Source: Gammaproteobacteria bacterium (lineage in GTDB: Bacteria > Pseudomonadota > Gammaproteobacteria > Steroidobacterales > Steroidobacteraceae). From it: a DNA stretch of 64,000 nt. Both the position numbers and the translations under genes were made by a program. Under the pieces are notes generated by a model. It saw only the letters and a program-made list of their open reading frames with translations, was not told the DNA's origin and ran no database searches. Every line of letters starts with the position of its first letter. Within the stretch, counting starts at the first letter, position 1. Shown one piece after another: positions 53,557 through 61,921 of the stretch. The stretch lies in assembly GCA_025355165.1 (NCBI GenBank), contig JANYAD010000030.1:23854-87853 (forward strand), written 5' to 3'.

Positions 53557-54240
53557 ATGCATATCTTGATTGTCGAAGATGATGAAGTTGCGCGCGATTA
53601 CCTGGCTAAGGCGCTGCGGGAGGCGGGCCATACGGTGGATACGGCAGGAAACGGTCTCGAAGGCCTGCACATGGCTTCCTCGGTTGCCGTTGATTTGGCG
53701 ATCGTAGATCGTATGCTGCCGAAGATGGATGGACTCGCGTTGGTGCAATCGTTGCGTGCCACGGGGCGCAAGATACCGGTGCTGATTTTAAGTGCCCTGG
53801 GCGATGTGGACGACCGCATAACGGGCTTGCGAGCCGGCGGCGATGATTACTTGACGAAGCCATACCATATGGCCGAACTGCTGGCGCGCATCGATGCGCT
53901 GGCCCGCCGGGGCGATGCTGGCAACGCTGAGACCAGCACCAAACTGAAGCTGGCTGACTTGGAACTCGACCGCATGACCCGCCGAGTCATGCGCAACGGC
54001 AAGAAAATAGAGCTAACGGCCCGCGAGTTTCAATTGTTGGAGTTCATGATGCGCCATAGCGGCCAAGTCGTGACGCGCACTATGCTCCTCGAAGGCGTAT
54101 GGGACTATCATTTCGACCCTCAAACCAACGTGATCGACGTGCATATCAGCCGTTTGCGTCAGGCGATCGACAAGGATTTCGACAAGCCTTTGCTGCATAC
54201 CGTGCGCGGTGCCGGGTACAGCCTGCGCGAAGACGAATAG
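53557..54240 (+). CDS. OmpR/PhoB-family response regulator
   Basis: A 227-aa regulator. The receiver has the acidic pair at residues 8-9, phosphoacceptor Asp50 in IVDRMLPKMDG and Lys100 in YLTKPYHMAEL. The winged-helix DNA-binding domain is about residues 125-225 (LTAREFQLLEFMMRHSGQVV; VIDVHISRLRQAIDKDFDKP; HTVRGAGYSL). It is divergent from mipA and followed by its kinase, so autoregulation and control of mipA/APE are plausible but unproven. Confidence 0.93.
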   Translation: MHILIVEDDEVARDYLAKALREAGHTVDTAGNGLEGLHMASSVAVDLAIVDRMLPKMDGLALVQSLRATGRKIPVLILSALGDVDDRITGLRAGGDDYLTKPYHMAELLARIDALARRGDAGNAETSTKLKLADLELDRMTRRVMRNGKKIELTAREFQLLEFMMRHSGQVVTRTMLLEGVWDYHFDPQTNVIDVHISRLRQAIDKDFDKPLLHTVRGAGYSLREDE

Positions 54241-54265
54241 TGCGCGCATAGGAGCCGGTCCGGAG

Positions 54266-55633
54266 ATGGGGCCCGATCAACGCTTTCTCGGTATTCTTGA
54301 TACATCACCGTTCCGCATCGCGATCGTCTATTCACTCGTGTTCGCCATCGGCGCGGCCACACTCATTTATGCAGTGGACTTCGCAGTCTCGCGGGTGGTC
54401 GACGGCAGCACCGATAATCTGATCGAAGCCGAAGTGCAGGGTTTGCGCGAGCAAATGCTGGTGCTCTCGCGTAGCGACTTCATCGAGCTGATTGAACAGC
54501 GCTCGCAGGATCAGGACGTGCGGGGTGCGGTGTATTTGATGGTAGATCCGCAGCTGCGGCCAGTCGCGGGCAATGTGCCCGCCTGGCCCAAAATGGGCTC
54601 GAAACAGAAATGGTTCATGTTTAAGGTCTCTGTGCCATTCGGCGACGAGACTCGCGAACACGAAATGCGGGCGCGCTACTTTGCCCTGCCAGGCGGCTAT
54701 CAAATGCTCGTGGGGCACGACGTGCAGGAGCGCCAGGACGTCAAGAGCCTCATGATGCGTGGCTTGATCGCAGCCGTGATACTCACCTTGCTATTGGGCT
54801 TGGGCGGTGGCTTTTGGATGGGGCGGCGCATTCTCGCCCAGGCGGGGGCGATTTCGGCGGTGGCTACGCAAATTATGAACGGTGATTTGTCGCAGCGCCT
54901 TCCAGTGCGCAAAGCCGACGATGAAATCAACACATTGGCCCGGGAGATCAACGGCATGCTCGATAAGATCGAGCAGCTTACCCTGGGCATGCGCACCGTT
55001 CTTGACAGCGCAGCGCATGATTTGCGTACGCCATTGAACCGCTTGCAAGCCAGCGCCGAGAGCGCCATGACATCATTGCTGCCCGGTTCGCCAGAGCGGC
55101 GCGTTCTCGAAAGAGTGAATACGGAAGTCGATCGCATGCGCAGCACGTTGGATGCACTGCTGCGCATTGCGCTCGCCGAGACGGGCACGGTTGCACGGGA
55201 GCCGGTGGATCTGTCGGAACTTGTCGCAAGCGTGGTCGAATTGTACGCGCCGGTGAGCGAGGAGCGCGGCATCGCTTTGGAAAGCACCGTGGCGCCGGGG
55301 GCACAAGTGCTGGGCAATCGGCAGCTTCTGGCGCAGGCGCTCGCCAACCTGCTCGACAACGCCATTAAGTTCACGCCCGATGGCGGGCGAATTCGCGTGT
55401 TGCTGGATGGATCGGGCCGCGCCCCGCAGGTCATCGTCGAGGACAATGGGCCTGGCATACCCGCTGATAAACGCGAGATCGTTCTCGGCCGCCGTGTGCG
55501 GCTGGATGAAGCGCGCAAGTTTCCGGGATCAGGCTTGGGTCTATCCCTGGTAGCGGCGGTGACGAAATTGCATGGCGCGCGTCTCGTGCTCGATGACGCT
55601 GCTCCCGGCTTAAGAGTTTCCTTGAAGTTTTAA
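54266..55633 (+). CDS. Membrane sensor histidine kinase
   Basis: About 455 aa from the ATG at 54266. Membrane helices near residues 18-38 (IAIVYSLVFAIGAATLIYAV) and 168-188 (LIAAVILTLLLGLGGGFWMG) flank a periplasmic sensor domain of about 125 aa. HAMP follows, then HisKA with His251 in SAAHDLRTPLNRLQA, and the ATPase domain with LLDNAIKFTPDGG, DNGPGIPAD and GSGLGLSLVAAV. Partner of the regulator directly upstream. Signal unknown. Confidence 0.92.
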   Translation: MGPDQRFLGILDTSPFRIAIVYSLVFAIGAATLIYAVDFAVSRVVDGSTDNLIEAEVQGLREQMLVLSRSDFIELIEQRSQDQDVRGAVYLMVDPQLRPVAGNVPAWPKMGSKQKWFMFKVSVPFGDETREHEMRARYFALPGGYQMLVGHDVQERQDVKSLMMRGLIAAVILTLLLGLGGGFWMGRRILAQAGAISAVATQIMNGDLSQRLPVRKADDEINTLAREINGMLDKIEQLTLGMRTVLDSAAHDLRTPLNRLQASAESAMTSLLPGSPERRVLERVNTEVDRMRSTLDALLRIALAETGTVAREPVDLSELVASVVELYAPVSEERGIALESTVAPGAQVLGNRQLLAQALANLLDNAIKFTPDGGRIRVLLDGSGRAPQVIVEDNGPGIPADKREIVLGRRVRLDEARKFPGSGLGLSLVAAVTKLHGARLVLDDAAPGLRVSLKF

Positions 55634-55662
55634 TAGCGAATAACTATTTTCTCGGAGAATGT

Positions 55663-57717
55663 ATGTCGAAATTTCCGGTCTGCATGATCGCCTGGGCGGT
55701 ATTGGCGGGATGCGCAGTCCCTCAGTTACCGGTCGAGCCCCCGGGCGCAGCGGCACCGGTCTTGAGTTCAGGCATCGATCTTCAGTATGTGGACAGCTCG
55801 GTGCGGCCGCAGGACGGTGTGTACGAGTATCTGAACGGCAAATGGCTGGGCACCTATCAGCTGCCTCGCGACAGGGGCGCGGTGGGATCATTCACGGCGA
55901 TAGAGGATACGACCGAGGAGCAATTGCGCGGCATCGTCGAGGGCCTTGCCGGCGCTGAGGGCGGCAATCGCGATCCGGACGCAAAAAAACTCGCGGACCT
56001 GTATGCCAGCTTCCTGAACGAGGGTCAGATCGAGATGCTGGGTTTAAAGCCGCTGCAGTCGGAATTCGCGCTCATCAATGCAATTAAGGATGTCAATTCG
56101 CTGCCGGCCTTGGTGGCGCACATGAACGCCCTGGGTGCGGGCGCGCCCTATGGTCTGCAAATCAATCCGGATCAGAGAAACTCGACCCGATATGCCGTTA
56201 CCCTATTTCAGGGCGGACTGGGAATGCCCGACCGCGATTACTATTTGAAGGACGAGACCAAGCTCAAAGATGCGCGCGCCGCGTATCTTAAGCACATTGA
56301 GAAAATGTTGAGCATGGCAGGTGAATCCAAAGCCGCAGAGCGCGCCGCGGCGATTCTGAAGCTGGAAACCCGGCTGGCTAGGATCCAGTGGACTCGGGTA
56401 GAGGACCGAGATCCGATTAAGACTTACAACAAGGCCGCACTCGCGGAGCTGCCGGCGCTCATGACGGGCTATGAGTGGCAACGCTATGTGCGCAGCTCGG
56501 GCATTGAAGGCAAGGTCGATTCGGTAATTGTCAGGCAACCTTCGTATTTTAAAGCGCTGGGCAAAGTGATCACCGGCACGCCCTTGGCGGTGTGGAAAGT
56601 GTATTTCAAATGGCAGGTGTTGTCCTTCTCGGCGCCTTACCTTTCAAAGGCCTTTGTCGATGAGCGCTTCGCATTTACCGGCGGGGTGCTGCGCGGGATC
56701 CCGGAGAATCAGCCGCGCTGGAAGCGCGGCATCCGCCTGCTTGACGGGAGCATGGGAGAGGCACTCGGCAAGCTCTATGTCGCGAAATACTTTCCGCCGC
56801 AGCACAAGGCGCGCATGCAGGTTCTGGTGCAGAATTTGCTTGAAGCGTACCGCCGCGATATCGACACCTTGGACTGGATGAGCGCCGAAACCAAAATCGG
56901 CGCTCAAGCTAAGCTTGCGAAAATGCTGCCCAAAATCGGTTATCCAGACCTCTGGCGCGACTATAGCGCCCTGAAAATCGTGCCCGACGACCTTCGCGGT
57001 AACCTCATGCGAGCCAACGAGTTCGAATACCGCCGCAACCTGGCCAAGCTCGGTAAGCCCGTCGATCACGGCGAATGGCGCATGCGGCCGCAGACCGTTA
57101 ACGCCTCCTACAATGCGACCGCTAATGAAATAACCTTTCCTGCGGCGATTCTGCAGCCGCCGTTCTTCGACGCGGCGGCGGACGATGCGGTGAATTATGG
57201 CGGCATTGGCGCAGTCATCGGCCATGAGATGAGTCACGGCTTCGATGATCAGGGCAGCCAGTTCGATGCCGATGGCAATCTGCATGACTGGTTCACGAAG
57301 GCCGATCACGAGAAGTTTGCAGCGAAGACCAAGGCCCTGGTTGCGCAGTACGATGCCTACGAGCCGGTTCCCGACTACCACGTCAACGGCGCACTCACCT
57401 TGGGCGAGAATATCGGTGACAATTCCGGGCTGGCAATTGCCTACAAAGCCTATCGCATTTCGCTGGCAGGCCACGAAGCTCCCGTGATTGGCGGTTTCAC
57501 GGGCGATCAGCGCCTGTACTTGGGGTGGGTGCAGGTTTGGCGGGGCAAGGTGCGCGAGTCCGAGGCCATCCAACGCATCAAGACCGATCCGCACGCACCG
57601 CCGGCCGTGCGCGGTACCGCGCCCTTGAGGAACCAAGCGGGCTTCTACTCGGCTTTTGGCTTGAAACCCGGCGACAAGATGTATTTGCCGCCTGATAAGC
57701 GCGTGAACATTTGGTAA
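55663..57717 (+). CDS. M13-family (neprilysin-like) zinc metallopeptidase, lipoprotein
   Basis: A 684-aa peptidase. The N-terminus has a signal peptide with lipobox LAGC, so it is probably lipid-anchored in the cell envelope. The N-terminal M13 domain (DDFYEYVNGKWL-like: DGVYEYLNGKWLGTYQLP) is followed by the catalytic domain with NASYNATANEITFPAAILQP (NAxY), the zinc motif HEMSH (His521, Glu522, His525) and GENIGDNSGLAIAY giving the third ligand. The C-terminus ends in an aromatic residue as usual. Follows the kinase gene by 29 bp and may be in the same transcript. Confidence 0.95.
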   Translation: MSKFPVCMIAWAVLAGCAVPQLPVEPPGAAAPVLSSGIDLQYVDSSVRPQDGVYEYLNGKWLGTYQLPRDRGAVGSFTAIEDTTEEQLRGIVEGLAGAEGGNRDPDAKKLADLYASFLNEGQIEMLGLKPLQSEFALINAIKDVNSLPALVAHMNALGAGAPYGLQINPDQRNSTRYAVTLFQGGLGMPDRDYYLKDETKLKDARAAYLKHIEKMLSMAGESKAAERAAAILKLETRLARIQWTRVEDRDPIKTYNKAALAELPALMTGYEWQRYVRSSGIEGKVDSVIVRQPSYFKALGKVITGTPLAVWKVYFKWQVLSFSAPYLSKAFVDERFAFTGGVLRGIPENQPRWKRGIRLLDGSMGEALGKLYVAKYFPPQHKARMQVLVQNLLEAYRRDIDTLDWMSAETKIGAQAKLAKMLPKIGYPDLWRDYSALKIVPDDLRGNLMRANEFEYRRNLAKLGKPVDHGEWRMRPQTVNASYNATANEITFPAAILQPPFFDAAADDAVNYGGIGAVIGHEMSHGFDDQGSQFDADGNLHDWFTKADHEKFAAKTKALVAQYDAYEPVPDYHVNGALTLGENIGDNSGLAIAYKAYRISLAGHEAPVIGGFTGDQRLYLGWVQVWRGKVRESEAIQRIKTDPHAPPAVRGTAPLRNQAGFYSAFGLKPGDKMYLPPDKRVNIW

Positions 57718-57809
57718 GCGTCAAATTCTCGGCGCTTGAAGCCAACTGGGGCTCGATTTACGGAGAATAAGTCCCGGAAAACATTGAGTAAAGAGACTTA
57801 AGTCGATCA

Positions 57810-57825
57810 TGGCATAGAACTTGCT
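57810..57825 (+). promoter_or_regulatory. Sigma54 promoter of the fliL operon
   Basis: TGGCATA, 4 nt (GAAC), TTGCT: full -24/-12 match. The -12 C at 57824 leaves about 33 nt of leader before the fliL ATG. It restarts flagellar transcription after the APE/two-component block. Confidence 0.85.
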
Positions 57826-57868
57826 CGATTACAGATGCGGCGCTTGCCCGCGTCTTGGAATCGAAACT

Positions 57869-58426
57869 ATGGCCGATGAAGCAGTCGACGCTCCTCTCGC
57901 GCCGCCGAAGAAATCCGGCAGCTTGATGGGCACTTTGGTGAATGGATTGGGCATCTTCGCCCTGACCTTGCTAGCGGTCGTGGTCGGCGGCTTCATCAAT
58001 TCCAAGCTGCACCCGCTACCGGACTTGAGGTTGGACAAGGATGGCAAGATCACGGCCATCGTGCCGGTGGCGGCCGCGGCCAAAGCAGCTGAGGGAGGCG
58101 GCAGCGGCAAGCCTGCGGTGTACTACGCCATTGACCCCCCCCTGGTCGTCAATTTCGAGGACGGTTCGGCCGTACGGTTTCTCCAGATCACCATGGAAGT
58201 CATGGCTCACGATGAGAAAGCCATTGAGAGCGTGCAGAAAAACATTCCTTTGATCCGCAACAACTTGTTGTTGCTGATGAGCAATCGCAACTATCAAACC
58301 ATGCTCTCGCGCGAGGGCAAAGAGAAACTGCGCCAGGAGGCGCTCACCGAAATCCGCGCAGTTCAGAAAAAAACAGGCGGCCCCGATGTCGACGATGTCC
58401 TGTTCACCAGCTTTGTGGTGCAGTGA
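57869..58426 (+). CDS. fliL: FliL, basal-body/stator-associated protein
   Basis: A 185-aa protein with one membrane helix (LVNGLGIFALTLLAVVVGGF, residues about 25-44) and a periplasmic stomatin-like domain. The pattern DPPLVVNFEDGSAVRFLQIT is the FliL signature. The ATG at 57869 is used because the longer reading starts inside the sigma54 promoter. The stop shares a base with the fliM ATG. FliL supports stator function and torque. Confidence 0.94.
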   Translation: MADEAVDAPLAPPKKSGSLMGTLVNGLGIFALTLLAVVVGGFINSKLHPLPDLRLDKDGKITAIVPVAAAAKAAEGGGSGKPAVYYAIDPPLVVNFEDGSAVRFLQITMEVMAHDEKAIESVQKNIPLIRNNLLLLMSNRNYQTMLSREGKEKLRQEALTEIRAVQKKTGGPDVDDVLFTSFVVQ

Positions 58427-59367
58427 TGGCGGCAGCGCCCGAGCGGATTTCCGACGAAGAAGTGGCTGCGCTCCTCGAAAAGGACGGCAAGGAAAATCCT
58501 CATGCCGTGCGGCCTTACGATTTTGCTGTCCAGCGAATTAACCGGACGCAACTGCCGCTTCTGGAAGTCATCAACAAGAGTTTCGCCGAACGTGCGGGCG
58601 CCTCACTATCGCAACTGCTCGGGCGCGATGCGAGCATGCACTTTGAATCGCTCGAGTCCGTGAAGAGCGCAGACCTGCAGGCCTCCTTACCCACGCCGGC
58701 GACGCTCGCGGTGGTACGGCTGAAGCCGTTGCCCGGCTTCGCCTACGTCAGCGTTGAACCTGCGCTTCTGTTGACCCTGTTGGATGGGTTTTTCGGGGGT
58801 ACCGGAAGAGCAAATGCCGATCCGCAGGCCGCCATCGCCCCGGCAGCTCAACGATTCCTCGCCCTCATGCTGCGAAGCGTCGCGGTCGATCTGGCCTCGG
58901 CTTGGCAGCCGGTGTCCTCGGTCGAATTGGAACTGGTCAAGCAGGAAACCAATCCGCGCTTGGTGCAATTGGGCGGCCAGCTCGAATCAGTCGTGGTGGC
59001 AAAATTTTCCGTGGAATTCGCGGCCCGCAGCGGGCGCATCGAGTGGCTGTTCCCCGACGCGCTGCTCGATCCCATCCGCGGAACACTTGCCGGGGACAGC
59101 GATAATTCGGCTTCCGCCAAACAGGAGCCCTGGGCGCCGACTCTGAGCAGCGCCTTAGTTGACACGCAAATGCATACGCGCGCGGTACTCGCGCAGGCAC
59201 AGATCAGTTTGCGCCAGCTGGTGAGTCTCTCCCCAGGCGACATCATCCCGATCGAGGCGCCCCAGCATGTCACATTGTTTGCCGGCGACGTGCCCCTGTA
59301 TCGCGGCCGCTTCGGCATCTCGCAAGGACGTAATGCCCTCAAAATTCTTCCAGGAGCTGCTGTATGA
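58426..59367 (+). CDS. fliM: FliM, motor switch protein
   Basis: A 313-aa C-ring protein. The N-terminal CheY-P-binding motif is ISDEEVAALL (LSQxEIDALL type). The middle CheC-like domain carries FAYVSVEPALLLTLLDGFFG and GGTGR. The C-terminal SpoA domain (LAQAQISLRQLVSLSPGDII) contacts FliN. It overlaps fliN by 4 bp. Family length is 315-335 aa. Confidence 0.96.
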   Translation: MAAAPERISDEEVAALLEKDGKENPHAVRPYDFAVQRINRTQLPLLEVINKSFAERAGASLSQLLGRDASMHFESLESVKSADLQASLPTPATLAVVRLKPLPGFAYVSVEPALLLTLLDGFFGGTGRANADPQAAIAPAAQRFLALMLRSVAVDLASAWQPVSSVELELVKQETNPRLVQLGGQLESVVVAKFSVEFAARSGRIEWLFPDALLDPIRGTLAGDSDNSASAKQEPWAPTLSSALVDTQMHTRAVLAQAQISLRQLVSLSPGDIIPIEAPQHVTLFAGDVPLYRGRFGISQGRNALKILPGAAV

Positions 59368-59711
59368 GCCCGCCCGATCCAAAGAGCGCCGCGGTCGCCC
59401 GCGCGCATTTCAGCGACTTGGGTCCCAACACCGCCGGCACGGTGGGCCAGGAGATGAATCTGAATCTCATTCTTGATGTCGCAGTCACCATCGCGCTTGA
59501 GGTCGGCCGCGCAAAGATGTCGGTGCGCGAATTGCTGCAGCTGGCTCCTGGTGCGGTCGTGGAGCTCGACCGTCTGGCAGGCGAGCCGCTCGATGTGCTC
59601 GTGAATGGCGTGCGCATCGCTCGTGGCGAAGTGGTGGTCGTCAACGAAAAATTCGGCATTCGGCTCACCGATGTGGTGAGCGAGACTGAGAGGATGGAGC
59701 ACGCCAAATGA
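59364..59711 (+). CDS. fliN: FliN, motor switch protein
   Basis: A 115-aa C-ring protein of the SpoA fold: LNLILDVAVTIALEVGRAKM, SVRELLQLAPGAVVELDRLA and VNGVRIARGEVVVVNEKFGI are the conserved blocks. The N-terminal 28 residues are short and variable, as usual. ATGA overlaps with fliM and fliO show translational coupling. Confidence 0.96.
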   Translation: MSPPDPKSAAVARAHFSDLGPNTAGTVGQEMNLNLILDVAVTIALEVGRAKMSVRELLQLAPGAVVELDRLAGEPLDVLVNGVRIARGEVVVVNEKFGIRLTDVVSETERMEHAK

Positions 59712-60070
59712 GCCCCCTGGCGCAGCCGGCTTCGCCGTTGTCGGTTGCCAGCCTGACGCAGCTGTCTTTGAGCCTGATCGCCATCGTGGCGCTAATTCTT
59801 GCAATCGGCTGGGCGCTCAAGCGCTTTAAATTGGCGGCGCCGCGCGGATCTCTGGACAGCGCAGTGCTCGATCAACTGAACGTAGGCCCGCGGGAAAGAA
59901 TCGTCTTGGTTCGCATCGGCGACGCGCAGGTCCTTGTCGGCATCGGCGCAAGCGGCATCGTTGCACTGACCCCCTTGGCCACGCCGATTGCCATCAAAAC
60001 CTCTAACGCTTCGCCGGCATTCGCGGAGCGTCTGCGCGATATCATGAAGCGCTCCGGCGGTTCTGCTTGA
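59708..60070 (+). CDS. fliO: FliO, export-gate assembly protein
   Basis: A 120-aa membrane protein. One transmembrane helix (LSLSLIAIVALILAIGWALK, residues about 19-38) is followed by a cytoplasmic domain with LDQLNVGPRERIVLVRIGDA and LVGIGASGIVALTPL, the FliO hallmark. FliO helps assemble the FliP ring. Overlaps fliN and fliP by 4 bp each. Confidence 0.93.
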   Translation: MSPLAQPASPLSVASLTQLSLSLIAIVALILAIGWALKRFKLAAPRGSLDSAVLDQLNVGPRERIVLVRIGDAQVLVGIGASGIVALTPLATPIAIKTSNASPAFAERLRDIMKRSGGSA

Positions 60071-60849
60071 CGGACGACACTCTGCAACCCGCTCGCGGCC
60101 GCTGGCCGCCGTTGGCCTTGCTCGCAGCTCTAGCGTTGCTCGCGCTGGTGCCGCTTGCGGCAAACGCCCAAGCTGCGTTGCCTGCGGTGGCGCTAAAATC
60201 GGCGGCCGACGGAGTGCAAACGTACTCCCTGACCTTCCAAATACTGATATTGATGACCTTGCTGACATTGCTGCCGGCGATCCTGCTGGCGATGACGGCG
60301 TTCACGCGGATCATCATCGTGCTGTCGATTCTGCGCCAAGCGCTCGGGATGGCCACCACCCCCTCGAATCAAGTGTTGACAGGATTGGCACTGTTTCTGA
60401 CGTTTTTTGTGATGGGATCTACCCTCGAACAATCATATGCCTCTGGCATCAAGCCTTACATGGATGGACAGCTGGCCGGAGAGCTGGCCATCGATCGTAC
60501 CTTGGGGCCGCTGAAGAAATTCATGTTGGCGCAAACACGCGAAACCGATTTGCAGCTGTTTTCGAAACTCTCCGGCAAGGCGCAATTTGCGAGCCCCGCC
60601 GAGGTGCCGCTGTCGGTGCTGGTGCCCACGTTCATTACCAGCGAATTGAAAACTGCGTTTCAAATCGGCTTCATGGTTTTCATACCCTTCCTGGTGATCG
60701 ACCTGGTCGTGGCCAGTGTGCTGATGTCGATGGGTATGATGATGCTGTCGCCGGTTCTGGTGTCCCTGCCGTTCAAAATCATGTTGTTCGTCGTGGTTGA
60801 CGGATGGACCTTGCTCATCGGCACCTTGGCGTCGAGCTTCCACCAATGA
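60067..60849 (+). CDS. fliP: FliP, export-gate protein
   Basis: A 260-aa core subunit of the flagellar type III export gate. Starts with TTG overlapping the fliO TGA; an N-terminal signal peptide (LALLAALALLALVPLAANAQ) is followed by helices and the signatures TAFTRIIIVLSILRQALGMA and PSNQVLTGLALFLTFFVMGS. The end has FMVFIPFLVIDLVVASVLMS and MGMMMLSPV. Length is typical for the signal-peptide form. Confidence 0.95.
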   Translation: MTDDTLQPARGRWPPLALLAALALLALVPLAANAQAALPAVALKSAADGVQTYSLTFQILILMTLLTLLPAILLAMTAFTRIIIVLSILRQALGMATTPSNQVLTGLALFLTFFVMGSTLEQSYASGIKPYMDGQLAGELAIDRTLGPLKKFMLAQTRETDLQLFSKLSGKAQFASPAEVPLSVLVPTFITSELKTAFQIGFMVFIPFLVIDLVVASVLMSMGMMMLSPVLVSLPFKIMLFVVVDGWTLLIGTLASSFHQ

Positions 60850-61115
60850 CGCCTGAGAACGTCATGGACCTGGCGCACAAGACGCTGCTGGTCACCTCGC
60901 TGATATCCGCGCCGCTGCTGCTCATTGCATTGATTACGGGACTGGTGATCGGCATGTTGCAGGCGGCAACGCAGATCAATGAATCTACTCTGAGCTTTAT
61001 CCCGAAGCTGTTGATGCTGGTGCTGACCCTGTTTGTCGCCGGCCCGTGGATCTTGCGCGTTTTGATTGATTTCACGCACGATTTGTATACCGCCATCCCG
61101 ACGATGGTCGGGTAG
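60846..61115 (+). CDS. fliQ: FliQ, export-gate protein
   Basis: An 89-aa protein with two membrane helices (LLVTSLISAPLLLIALITGL and LLMLVLTLFVAGPWILRVLI). Conserved QAATQINESTLSFIPKL lies between them. ATG at 60846 overlaps the fliP stop. Size is exactly that of the family. Confidence 0.95.
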   Translation: MTPENVMDLAHKTLLVTSLISAPLLLIALITGLVIGMLQAATQINESTLSFIPKLLMLVLTLFVAGPWILRVLIDFTHDLYTAIPTMVG

Positions 61116-61120
61116 CGGCC

Positions 61121-61921
61121 GTGCAACCTTTGACCCTCAATGCCGGCGATGTATCCATGTGGGTAAGCCGGATGTGGTGGCCGGCCCTTCGCATCAGCGG
61201 CTTTGTGCTGACGGCGCCCGCGGCCGGCGAGGGCGTCGTGCCTCGGCTGGTGAAAGTCGTGCTGACGTTGTCGTTGGCTTTCTTGCTCGGCCCCCTGGTT
61301 GAGGTGCCCACGGAGCTGTCGATTTTTTCCGCCGCCGGCATACTGGCTGCTGTCTTGGAATTGCTCATCGGAGTGTCGATTGGAATGGTTGTGCAGCTGG
61401 CGTTCGAAGCGCTGGTATTTGCGGGGCAAAGTGTCTCGCTCTCGATGGGTTTAGGCTTTGCAACCCTGGTTGATCCGCAACGCGGCGCGCAAGTACCCGT
61501 TCTGGGCCAGTTGTTCATGATCTTCGGCACCCTGACATATCTTGCGATCAATGGGCATTTGATGCTGCTTGGCGCATTGGCACAGAGCTTTCACAGCCTG
61601 CCCATCGGCGCCACGCATATCGACAAGGGCTTTCTCATCACAGTGGTGCTGTGGGGGGCGCGAGTCTTCGATACAGGTCTGCTGATCGCTTTGCCTGCGG
61701 TGATCGCCCTGGTCATCGTCAATTTGGCACTTGGCGTGGTGACCCGCGCCGCGCCTCAACTCAATCTATTCGGCATCGGCTTCACGATTACACTGATGAG
61801 TGGGTTCCTGGTGCTTCTCGCCGGTCTCGACGGCCTCATGTCGGGTATCTCCGGCCTCATTCAGACCGCGCTCATGGCAGTTTCAGATCTGCTCCACGCG
61901 GTTCCCGCGGGAGCACCCTGA
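61121..61921 (+). CDS. fliR: FliR, export-gate protein
   Basis: A 266-aa polytopic membrane protein, GTG start, 5 bp after fliQ. Six or more hydrophobic helices; LRISGFVLTAPAAGEGVVPR near residue 24 and GFATLVDPQRGAQVPVLGQL near 117 are family positions, with ALVIVNLALGVVTRAAPQLN toward the end. Forms the export gate with FliP and FliQ. The final A of its TGA is the first base of the flhB ATG. Confidence 0.95.
   Translation: MQPLTLNAGDVSMWVSRMWWPALRISGFVLTAPAAGEGVVPRLVKVVLTLSLAFLLGPLVEVPTELSIFSAAGILAAVLELLIGVSIGMVVQLAFEALVFAGQSVSLSMGLGFATLVDPQRGAQVPVLGQLFMIFGTLTYLAINGHLMLLGALAQSFHSLPIGATHIDKGFLITVVLWGARVFDTGLLIALPAVIALVIVNLALGVVTRAAPQLNLFGIGFTITLMSGFLVLLAGLDGLMSGISGLIQTALMAVSDLLHAVPAGAP

Noticed and set aside
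56644-57636. Minus-strand frame of 330 aa
   Set aside because: Fully antisense to the M13 peptidase catalytic domain (HEMSH present on plus); no family features.
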